Part shown: positions 27,563 through 35,382 of the stretch, in pieces
Numbering within the stretch: position 1 is the stretch's first letter
Layout of the letters: every line of letters begins with the position of its first letter
Source: Dolichospermum compactum NIES-806
GTDB lineage: Bacteria; Cyanobacteriota; Cyanobacteriia; Cyanobacteriales; Nostocaceae
Assembly (NCBI RefSeq): GCF_002368115.1
Contig: NZ_AP018316.1
Location: 2,574,450 to 2,638,449, forward strand
Length of the DNA: 64,000 nt
Direction of reading: 5' to 3'
Made by a program: the position numbers and the translations under genes
Notes under the pieces: generated by a model
Seen by the model: the letters and a program-made list of their open reading frames with translations, nothing else
Databases searched by the model: none
Told to the model about the DNA's origin: nothing

Positions 27563-27803
27563 ACTATTTAAATACTGTCACAAGGGGTATTTACAAAATT
27601 GTATATAAAATGTACTCCAATGTTGCATGACTATTTAAATACTGTCACAAGGACTATTTACAAAATTGTATATAAAATGTACTCCAATGTTGCATGACTA
27701 TTTAAATACTGTCACAAGGGCTATTTACAAAGCATTAAATCAAAATTGATTTAGTGATGTATGACTATTTAAATAGTGGCACAAGGACTATTTACAAAAT
27801 TAA
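27563..27803. repeat. Tandem array, 67-bp period, about 3.6 units
   Basis: Units begin at 27563, 27630, 27697 and 27764, exactly 67 bases apart. The shared core is ACTATTTAAATA, TGTCACAAGG and CTATTTACAAA. Units 1 and 2 are almost identical along their length. Unit 3 diverges in its second half yet keeps the 67-bp length. Unit 4 is partial. Units 1 and 2 contain a promoter-like TGTATATAAAAT. The unit is not a CRISPR repeat: the sequence between cores is itself repeated. Confidence 0.85.
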
Positions 27804-28165
27804 ATCTGCCATAAAAACAAAAACATAAATTTATTTTCAATTATTTTTAATATTTTGGCTAAATTAGTTACACTTCATCACGAAATACCCAACCTACAAA
27901 ATTCGTTGAGGATATGAGTATTCAGTATATGTAATATTTGATTCTTATTTTAATGGACTATTAAAAAAGTGTCACAAGTAAGATATACAAAATGGTAATT
28001 AATATACTTCAGAACTATGCTGTAACGAATAGATATTTCTCTATCTATAAGAAGAGGTAAGGGTTCATCCTTTAGCTAGAAGTAAATGGTTGAGTAACTT
28101 ATTTACGATTAACTCGGAACAGTATATCAATAATTCTGACCTTCGCTAGAGTTTGGTAATGTACA

Positions 28166-30562
28166 ATGTATAAATTGGTGCAAACTATTATTAACAGTGA
28201 TGAAAAAAATGCTTTAGGTGAGTTTATCTTAGGATTGGGTAATAATCATAAACGTTACTTTTTAAGAAACGAGATTTTACAAGCATTTGCAGATTATTGT
28301 CACCAATTCCAAAAACCTGCTTATTTTTATCACTCTTCCTCACTAGGAACATTTATTCAGTACACACATGAAATAATTCTAGATAGTGAAAATACTTGGT
28401 TCGTCCTTAGACCAAAAATTGCCAGTCAAGAGGTATGGTTATTAAGCGCTGATTTGACCAAGTTTGACTTAATGACACCACAAGCATTATTAGATGTGAG
28501 CGATCGCTTAGTCAACCGTTACCAACCCCACATTTTAGAAATTGATCTTCATCCCTTCTACCCAGCAGCGCCGAGAATTAGTGATTCTCGAAACATTGGA
28601 CAAGGTTTAACCGTTCTTAATCATTATTTTTGTAATCAATCATTAACAGATCCTGAATATTGGATTCACGCATTATTTCAATCACTACAGAGATTAGAAT
28701 ATAATGGCATTAGCCTATTAATTAGTAATCACATTTATTCAGGATTACAACTAACCAAACAAATCAAACTAGCTTTAGAATTTGTTAGTAATTTATCTCC
28801 CCATACACCTTATGAAAAATTTGGTTGTCATCTCCAAGAACTTGGTTTAGAACCAGGTTGGGGTAACAATGCAGCCAGAGTTAGAGAAACCTTAGAACTT
28901 CTCGAAAAACTCATGGATAATCCCGAACCTGCCATCTTAGAAACCTTTGTTTCTCGAATTTGTGCAGTTTTCCGGGTCGTCCTCATTTCCATACATGGTT
29001 GGGTTGCACAAGAAGATGTTTTAGGCAGAGATGAAACATTAGGACAAGTTATTTATGTTTTAGAACAAGCCCGCAGTTTAGAAAACAAAATGCGAGCAGA
29101 AATTGAACTTGCAGGTTTAGATACATTAGGAATTAAACCCCATATCATTATATTAACTAGACTAATTCCCCATTGCGAAGGCACATTTTGTAACTTACCA
29201 TTAGAAAAAGTTGATGGTACAGAAAATGCTTGGATTTTGCGCGTTCCTTTTGTAGAATCTCAACCAGAAATTACCAACAACTGGATTTCTAAATTTGAAA
29301 TTTGGCCTTACTTAGAAAAATTTGCTCTGGCTGCCGAAACAGAACTTTTAAAACAATTTCAAGGCAAGCCAAATCTAATTATTGGTAATTACAGTGATGG
29401 TAACTTAGTCGCTTTTATCCTCTCCCGAAAAATGAAAGTTACCCAATGTAACATTGCCCATTCCCTAGAGAAACCCAAATTTCTATTTAGTAACTTATAT
29501 TGGCAAGATTTAGAAGCACAATATCACTTCTCCGCCCAATTTACCGCTGATTTAATCAGCATGAATGCCGCAGATTTCATCATCACATCATCCTATCAGG
29601 AGATTGTCGGTACACCAGATACAATGGGACAATATGAATCTTATAAATGTTTCACCATGCCCAACTTATATCATGTAATTGATGGCATTGATTTATTTAG
29701 TCCTAAATTCAACATGGTTCTCCCAGGAGTTAGTGAAAATATATTTTTTCCCTACAACGAAACAACCAATAGAGAATCCCACCGTCGTCAACATATCCAA
29801 AATCTGATTTTTCAGGCAGAACACCCACAAATTTTCGGTAAATTAGAACATCCCCATAAAAAACCAATTTTTTCTGTTAGTCCTACTACCTCAATTAAAA
29901 ACCTCACAGGTTTAGTGGAATGTTTCGGTAAAAGTCAAGAATTACAAGAACAATGTAACCTAATTTTATTAACTAGTAAACTGCATCCAGATTCAGGAAC
30001 AAACCCCGAAGAAATTCAAGAAATAGAAAAAATTCACGCGATTATTCATCAATATCATCTTCACCATAAAATTCGCTGGTTAGGAATGCGTCTTCCTTTG
30101 AGCGATATCGCCGAAACCTATCGTGTAATTGCCGATTTTCAAGGAATTTATATTCACTTTGCCCTTTATGAATCCTTTAGCAGAAGTGTTTTAGAAGCCA
30201 TGATTTCTGGATTACCAACTTTCACAACTCAATTTGGTGGTTCATTGGAAATTATTGAAAATCACGATCAAGGATTTAATCTCAATCCCACAGACCTCGA
30301 AGGAACAGCCAAAACAATTACTAACTTCTTAGAAAAATGTCATGATTATCCAGAACATTGGCTAGAAAATTCCCAATGGATGATTGAACGCATTCGCCAT
30401 AAATATAACTGGAATTCTCACACCAATCAACTTCTATTATTAGCCAAAATGTTTAGTTTTTGGAACTTCGTTTATCCTGAAGATAACGAAGCTAGAGATC
30501 GTTATATGGAAAGTTTATTTCATCTGCTTTATAAACCTATCGCTGACAGGATTTTATCATAA
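28166..30562 (+). CDS. Sucrose-synthase-family GT4 protein with altered catalytic motifs
   Basis: 798 residues, collinear with sucrose synthase over its whole length: N-terminal regulatory region (LRNEILQAFADYC, PAYFYHSSSLGTFI), then the GT-B core (IIGNYSDGNLVA 405-416, AHSLEK 431-436, YHFSAQFTADLI, IDLFSPKFN). Key motifs differ from the family pattern. DTGGQ is ETLGQ (290-294). ARLDxxKN is SPTTSIKN (572-579), losing the phosphate-binding Arg. EAFGLT is ESFSRS (669-674), although both Glu of the E-x7-E pair (669, 677) remain. Normal enzymes interconvert sucrose + NDP with fructose + NDP-glucose; this one may be inactive, regulatory or of changed specificity. A GH65 fusion gene follows after 157 bases. 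Confidence 0.88.
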   Translation: MYKLVQTIINSDEKNALGEFILGLGNNHKRYFLRNEILQAFADYCHQFQKPAYFYHSSSLGTFIQYTHEIILDSENTWFVLRPKIASQEVWLLSADLTKFDLMTPQALLDVSDRLVNRYQPHILEIDLHPFYPAAPRISDSRNIGQGLTVLNHYFCNQSLTDPEYWIHALFQSLQRLEYNGISLLISNHIYSGLQLTKQIKLALEFVSNLSPHTPYEKFGCHLQELGLEPGWGNNAARVRETLELLEKLMDNPEPAILETFVSRICAVFRVVLISIHGWVAQEDVLGRDETLGQVIYVLEQARSLENKMRAEIELAGLDTLGIKPHIIILTRLIPHCEGTFCNLPLEKVDGTENAWILRVPFVESQPEITNNWISKFEIWPYLEKFALAAETELLKQFQGKPNLIIGNYSDGNLVAFILSRKMKVTQCNIAHSLEKPKFLFSNLYWQDLEAQYHFSAQFTADLISMNAADFIITSSYQEIVGTPDTMGQYESYKCFTMPNLYHVIDGIDLFSPKFNMVLPGVSENIFFPYNETTNRESHRRQHIQNLIFQAEHPQIFGKLEHPHKKPIFSVSPTTSIKNLTGLVECFGKSQELQEQCNLILLTSKLHPDSGTNPEEIQEIEKIHAIIHQYHLHHKIRWLGMRLPLSDIAETYRVIADFQGIYIHFALYESFSRSVLEAMISGLPTFTTQFGGSLEIIENHDQGFNLNPTDLEGTAKTITNFLEKCHDYPEHWLENSQWMIERIRHKYNWNSHTNQLLLLAKMFSFWNFVYPEDNEARDRYMESLFHLLYKPIADRILS

Positions 30563-30585
30563 CATATCGGCAAATTCAGAAAGTA

Positions 30586-30605
30586 GGAGCGCAGGGCGTG
30601 CGCCC
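30586..30605. repeat. REP-like palindrome
   Basis: GGAGCGCAGGGCGTGCGCCC, same family as 21365-21384. It lies in the gap between the sucrose-synthase homologue and the GH65 fusion gene. Confidence 0.6.
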
Positions 30606-30719
30606 AGGAGAGATTCAGAATTAAAACCCGTTTAATCTTCATCTTAAACTTTGCGCCTTTGCTCCTTTGTACCTTTGCGCGAAACATAAATTTAAATTAT
30701 TGAGACATAATCCAAAATC

Positions 30720-33596
30720 ATGGATAAAAAAGACCATTTTCGTAACCTTAGCTATACAGATTGGATATTAACTGAAACCCAGTTTAATCCCGAATATTTA
30801 CACAGCCGAGAAACCATTTTCACCATCGGTAATGGCTATTTAGGAACAAGAGGAACATTTGAAGAAGGCTATCCCCGTGCATTATCAGCGACATTTATTA
30901 ACGGCGTTTACGATGATGTTCCCGTAGTTTACACCGAACTCGTTAACTGTCCAGATTGGCTACCATTAACATTTATAATTGAAGGAGAACGCTTTCGCCT
31001 TGATCAAGGTAAAACATTAAAATATCACCGTAAACTAGACTTACATCATGGCATTCTTAGTCGTTGCTTACGTTGGTGTAGTCCCAATGGTAAAGTAATA
31101 GATATCCATTTTGAACGCTTTGCTAGTTTAGCTGATCAACATATAGTAGGGCAACGTTGCCAATTAACACCGATAAATTTTGATGGTTTAATTGAAATTC
31201 AAGCCAGTGTAAACAGCTATTCAGAAAATCAAGGATTCAATCACTGGGAAGGATTAGATCAAGGTAAAACTACACAAGGATTCTGGTTGCATAGTCGCAC
31301 TCGCAACAGCCGCATAGATGTCGGTATAGCGGCCAAAATAAATATTTCGGAAACTAATACAGACTTCCAAATTAATACCACACCTGGTTATCCGGGCTTG
31401 AATATGACTGTTATAGGTCAAATTCAACAGACAATTACTATAGCAAAAATTGTGAGTATTTTTACATCTAATGAAATTGCCGAACCAGTTGCCACCGCTA
31501 AAGAAAAACTCGTAAGTTTACCAGATTACATAACTTTAATTGATGCCAATGCCCAAGCCTGGGATACAGTTTGGCAACAAAGTGACATTATTATTGAGGG
31601 AGATGTTACAGCGGCTTTTGCAGTGCGTTACAATCTGTTTCAGTTACTAATTGCTGCACCTAGAAATAATCCTCAAGTCAGTATACCTGCAAAAACCCTA
31701 TCCGGCTTTGGTTATCACGGTCATATTTTTTGGGATACAGAGATTTTTATTCTGCCATTTTTTACCTTTACCCAACCAAACTTAGCCCGTAATTTACTCA
31801 GTTACCGTTATCATACTTTACCAGGGGCGCGACGCAAAGCCGCCCATTATGGGTATCAGGGGGCGATGTTTGCTTGGGAAAGTGCGGTAACTGGAGATGA
31901 AGCCACACCGCGCTGGTCACTACGAAGTGACTTTTATGCCGAAGATATCCGTATATGGTGTCGCGATCGAGAAATTCATATTAGTGCGGATATTGCTTAC
32001 GCCATTTGGTATTATTGGCAAGTGACAGAAGATAATGAGTGGATGCGAGATTATGGTGCAGAAATTATTTTAGATACCGCCATTTTCTGGAGTAGTCGAG
32101 TTGAATTTAATCCCCAATTAGAATGTTATGAAATTCGTGGAGTTATTGGTGCAGATGAATATCACGAATCAGTCCATAACAATTGTTTTACAAATCGGAT
32201 GGTTCAATGGCATTTAGAAAAATCTTTATTCATCTATAATTGGCTGCATTCCACTTTCCCAGAAGTAGCTATAAAACTGGAGCAAAAATTACAAATCACC
32301 TCCGAAGTCCTCACAGATTGGCGCGAAATTATCACTAAAATTCTCATGCTTCACAATCCAGAAACCTTACTAATTGAGCAATGTGAGGGATTTTTTCAAC
32401 TAGATGATATTAACTTAGCCGCTTATGAACCGCGAGAAAAATCAATCCAAATTATTTTGGGGATGGAAAAGACCAATCAAGGACAAGTAATTAAACAACC
32501 AGATGTATTAATGCTTCTGTATTTGATGCGAGAATCTGCCGATTTTCCCTATAATCAGTCAACATTACAGGTAAATTGGGACTATTACGCCCCCCGCACA
32601 GATATTAGTTATGGTTCTTCCTTGGGACCGGCCATTCACGCCATTTTAGCCGCTGATTTAGGCAAATCACAGGAGGCTTATGAATGCTTTATGCAAGCGG
32701 CAATGGTAGATTTAGAAGATAAACGCGGAAATACCCAAGATGGGATACATGGCGCTAGCGCTGGAGGCATTTGGCAAGCTGTAGTATTCGGTTTCGGTGG
32801 TATTCAATTTCGGGAAAATGTCCCCGTTGCCCATTCTCACCTACCCCCAACTTGGACAAGGCTGAAATTTAAGTTACAGTGGCATGGTAAATGGCACGAG
32901 TTCGATTTGCGTCAGGAATTGCCAAGGGTAGGGAAAACTAACATCCGGGGCGTGATTTTTGATTTAGATGGCGTGTTGACTGATACCGCAGAATATCATT
33001 ACCAAGCTTGGCAAAAGTTAGCCAATGAGGAAGGGTTATTTTTTAATCGAGAAATTAATGAATCCTTGCGGGGTGTGTCTCGTCGCGCTTCTTTGATGTT
33101 AATTATTGGTAATCGAGAATATTCAGAAGTGCATATTCAGGAAATGATGGCTCGAAAAAATGATTATTATGTAGAACTAATTCATAATATTACACCCGCA
33201 GATTTATTACCAGGGGCTGTGGCTTTGTTGGATGAATTGCATCAAGCTGGGATCAAAATCGCCATTGGTTCTGCTAGTAAAAATGCCCGCATGGTGATTG
33301 AAAAATTGGGAATTGGTGGTAAAGTAGATGTTGTTACTGATGGTGATACTGTCCAAGCCGCCAAACCAGCGCCAGATTTATTTCTTAATGCTGCCAACCA
33401 GTTAGGAATTCCCCCAGATGAATGTGTGGTTTTTGAAGATGCATCCGTAGGTATTACAGCCGCTAAAGCAGCAAATATGTGGGCGGTAGGCTTGGGACCA
33501 GAGGAGAGGGTGGGGGCTGCTGATGTGGTTTTGCCTAGTTTAGCCGGAGTAATATGGGAGGAACTGATTAGGAGTTTATTTCACGCAGAGGCGTAG
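30720..33596 (+). CDS. GH65 disaccharide phosphorylase fused to beta-phosphoglucomutase
   Basis: 958 residues, two enzymes in one chain. Residues 1 to about 735 are a GH65 inverting phosphorylase: NGYLGTRGTFEEGYP, FWDTEIFILPFF, WESAVTGDEATP, catalytic Glu in IGADEYHESVHNN, and the phosphate-site segment DGIHGASAGGIWQ. Residues 744-958 are a HAD-type beta-phosphoglucomutase: nucleophile motif FDLDGVLTDT, GSASKNA, KPAPDLFL and VFEDASVGI. Together they would split an alpha-glucosyl disaccharide (maltose, trehalose, kojibiose or similar; not decidable here) into glucose and beta-glucose 1-phosphate, then convert the latter to glucose 6-phosphate. The last residues (FHAEA) come from a CGCAGAGG repeat at the stop. 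Confidence 0.93.
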   Translation: MDKKDHFRNLSYTDWILTETQFNPEYLHSRETIFTIGNGYLGTRGTFEEGYPRALSATFINGVYDDVPVVYTELVNCPDWLPLTFIIEGERFRLDQGKTLKYHRKLDLHHGILSRCLRWCSPNGKVIDIHFERFASLADQHIVGQRCQLTPINFDGLIEIQASVNSYSENQGFNHWEGLDQGKTTQGFWLHSRTRNSRIDVGIAAKINISETNTDFQINTTPGYPGLNMTVIGQIQQTITIAKIVSIFTSNEIAEPVATAKEKLVSLPDYITLIDANAQAWDTVWQQSDIIIEGDVTAAFAVRYNLFQLLIAAPRNNPQVSIPAKTLSGFGYHGHIFWDTEIFILPFFTFTQPNLARNLLSYRYHTLPGARRKAAHYGYQGAMFAWESAVTGDEATPRWSLRSDFYAEDIRIWCRDREIHISADIAYAIWYYWQVTEDNEWMRDYGAEIILDTAIFWSSRVEFNPQLECYEIRGVIGADEYHESVHNNCFTNRMVQWHLEKSLFIYNWLHSTFPEVAIKLEQKLQITSEVLTDWREIITKILMLHNPETLLIEQCEGFFQLDDINLAAYEPREKSIQIILGMEKTNQGQVIKQPDVLMLLYLMRESADFPYNQSTLQVNWDYYAPRTDISYGSSLGPAIHAILAADLGKSQEAYECFMQAAMVDLEDKRGNTQDGIHGASAGGIWQAVVFGFGGIQFRENVPVAHSHLPPTWTRLKFKLQWHGKWHEFDLRQELPRVGKTNIRGVIFDLDGVLTDTAEYHYQAWQKLANEEGLFFNREINESLRGVSRRASLMLIIGNREYSEVHIQEMMARKNDYYVELIHNITPADLLPGAVALLDELHQAGIKIAIGSASKNARMVIEKLGIGGKVDVVTDGDTVQAAKPAPDLFLNAANQLGIPPDECVVFEDASVGITAAKAANMWAVGLGPEERVGAADVVLPSLAGVIWEELIRSLFHAEA

Positions 33597-33659
33597 AGGC
33601 GCGGAGAGTGAGAGTTTGGGAGATGGTATTTTGAATTTGCTTCTTGATTTCTGTGATAG

Positions 33660-34295
33660 TCAATTGCCGAGAAGTGCGCGAACTTCGTTATCTGTGGTTT
33701 GGCTAAAATCATCGTACCATAAACCAATTGCAGACATAATTTCTGGAGATTGCAAACAAACTACGTCATCCACTTCTAAACGCAATTCTTCACAAGTATT
33801 TAAGGGGGCAACTGGAACTGCAACAACAATTTTTGCTGGCTGTTGTTGCTGAATAACGGTTAGTGCAGCCCGCATAGTCGCACCCGTAGCAATACCGTCA
33901 TCTATTAAAATAACTATCTTATTTTTAACATTAATTGCGGGTTTATTCCCTCGATAAGTCTGATTTCGTCGTCTTAATTCTTGCAGTTCTTGGTTAACTA
34001 CAGCGGTAATTTGTTCTTGATCTATTCCTAAAGAGTCAATTACATCTTGGTTGAAAACGATAATATTTTCAGAAGCTATCGCCCCCATTGCCAGTTCTTT
34101 GTGTCTAGGTACACCAAGTTTTCTGACTATGCACACATCCATTGCCGCATTCAAAAGTTTAGCAACCTCAAAGGCTACAGGTACACCACCACGAGGTAAA
34201 GCCAGTACCAATACATCCTCACGGTTACTATAAGCTTGCAAATGTTGAGCTAACATTTGACCAGCTTGAATGCGGTTAGAGAATTTTTTGCTCAT
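33660..34295 (-). CDS. Phosphoribosyltransferase-fold protein
   Basis: 211 residues. LALPRGGVPVAFEVA is near the N-terminus and the PRPP loop ILIDDGIATGATMRAAL is at about 130-146. This belongs to the type I PRTase family of predicted phosphoribosyltransferases common in cyanobacteria. The substrate is unknown. Its start (ATG at 34295) overlaps by 4 bases the stop of the Hpt-fragment gene, so the two are translationally coupled. It is convergent with the GH65 fusion gene. Confidence 0.85.
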   Translation of the reverse strand: MSKKFSNRIQAGQMLAQHLQAYSNREDVLVLALPRGGVPVAFEVAKLLNAAMDVCIVRKLGVPRHKELAMGAIASENIIVFNQDVIDSLGIDQEQITAVVNQELQELRRRNQTYRGNKPAINVKNKIVILIDDGIATGATMRAALTVIQQQQPAKIVVAVPVAPLNTCEELRLEVDDVVCLQSPEIMSAIGLWYDDFSQTTDNEVRALLGN

Positions 34296-34531
34296 GACAC
34301 TTGTAATACTTTCTTTAAAGCAATTTCAACCTGTGCATACTCATTAATCAACTGTGACACCAATTCTAAAGACCCTGCCAAATTGGCATTCTTCCTTTTC
34401 AATTCTAACTCTAAGCAAAGCTGATGGACATCCATTGCTCCCAAAGAAGCACTGCTAGACTTTAAGTTATGGGCTGTTTTTCCCATATTATCAGCATCTC
34501 TCTGGCTTGCAGATGTTATAAATTGCATCAC
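34292..34531 (-). CDS. Short Hpt (histidine phosphotransfer) domain protein, possibly truncated
   Basis: 79 residues from GTG, or 78 from the ATG one codon later. AHNLKSSSASLGA carries the phosphotransfer histidine (H21), followed by LCLELELKRKN and a final helix. A complete Hpt domain has an additional helix of 20-30 residues before this point. Reading upstream in frame meets a stop after nine codons, so no further homologous sequence is present. It may be the tail of a lost hybrid kinase or a minimal Hpt. Overlap with the PRTase gene suggests it is still translated. Confidence 0.65.
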   Translation of the reverse strand: MMQFITSASQRDADNMGKTAHNLKSSSASLGAMDVHQLCLELELKRKNANLAGSLELVSQLINEYAQVEIALKKVLQVS

Positions 34532-34766
34532 TAGTATCTGTATTCGTAGACACTTTCAGGACTAAAGCCCTGAGAATGTCAACGAATACCTCTCTTTTTC
34601 CATAGCAAGGCGTAGTTGCATTTGTATAACTAAGTCATCATTTACAACTAACAGTAATGTATGATTTGTGTGAATAGAGGGAGTCACTACTTGTATTTTC
34701 CTCGCTAAACTTGAATTAATATTACACTCAGTGCATACATTATACTTATGACAATCAATTTTACAT

Positions 34767-35210
34767 TTAATTGGTTTTCACGTTCAAGGCATATTCCTTA
34801 AACCTTTCCAAATCTGCTTGAATTGTGGATTCTACCACTTTTCCTAAAAATAAGTTATCCATAAGTTTACCAATTAGTCCAGGAATAGCATAGGAAACTG
34901 TCATTTTCACAATACTTATATCATGGCGATTATAAAAGCGAATAGCCCCTTGATTTGGCAAACCATCAACCGATTCCCATTGAATAATTTGATTAGGAAT
35001 CATTTTCGTAATTCGGGATTTCCAAGTAAATTCTAACCCTCCTGTACTTAGTTTCCACAGAGAAATTTCTGGGTTATCCGGGGAAATTGTGACTGAATCA
35101 ATCCATTTCATCCATTTAGGCATTTGCTCTAAATCAGACCACAATCCCCATGCTAGTTCTATGGGAACTTCTACTTCTACTTGGACGCTGTGTTCTAACC
35201 ATTCACTCAT
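34767..35210 (-). CDS. SRPBCC-family (START-like) protein
   Basis: 147 residues. HSVQVEVEVPIELAWGLWSD at the start, LEQMPKWMKWIDSV, and the long C-terminal helix ending ADLERFKEYAL are typical of the polyketide cyclase/dehydrase SRPBCC fold, which binds hydrophobic ligands. It is just downstream of zds on the same strand (gap about 170 bases, filled with STRRs), so a role with carotenoid or other lipid-like ligands is possible but unproven. Confidence 0.8.
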   Translation of the reverse strand: MSEWLEHSVQVEVEVPIELAWGLWSDLEQMPKWMKWIDSVTISPDNPEISLWKLSTGGLEFTWKSRITKMIPNQIIQWESVDGLPNQGAIRFYNRHDISIVKMTVSYAIPGLIGKLMDNLFLGKVVESTIQADLERFKEYALNVKTN

Positions 35211-35214
35211 AGGA

Positions 35215-35377
35215 TTTTAGATTTTAGATTTTAGATTTTAGATTGGTAATGGGTAATTGGTAATTGGTAATTGGTAAACTTTTACTTATTCCCTATTCCC
35301 TATTCCCTCTTAACTGTTCCCAGTCCCCAGTCCCCAGTCCCCAGTCCCCAGTCCCCAGTCCCCAGTCCCCAGTCCCC
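35215..35377. repeat. Three adjacent STRR tracts (TTTTAGA, GGTAATT, CCCAGTC)
   Basis: 35215-35244 is a TTTTAGA run. 35247-35277 holds GGTAATT units. 35319-35377 holds about eight CCCAGTC heptamers. The last tract ends five bases before the zds stop codon, so the whole zds-SRPBCC gap is built of 7-bp repeats. Confidence 0.9.
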
Positions 35378-35382
35378 AATAC

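Larger units (their letters stand above)
26825..28165. other. 1.3-kb AT-rich intergenic region
   Basis: No gene was found in either strand. The right half carries the 67-bp repeat array (27404-27803) and a weak further relative near 27957-27990 (GTGTCACAAG, ATACAAAATGG). The left half (26825-27380) is AT-rich unique sequence that should hold the hetP-like promoter. The last 160 bases precede the sucrose-synthase homologue. No clear NtcA site (GTA-N8-TAC) was found by eye. Confidence 0.65.

Noticed and set aside
27563..27803. CRISPR array
   Set aside because: The 67-bp unit is repeated along its whole length in the first two copies, so there are no unique spacers, and no cas genes are present. 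The nuclease at 9655 resembles Cas4 only at the fold level.
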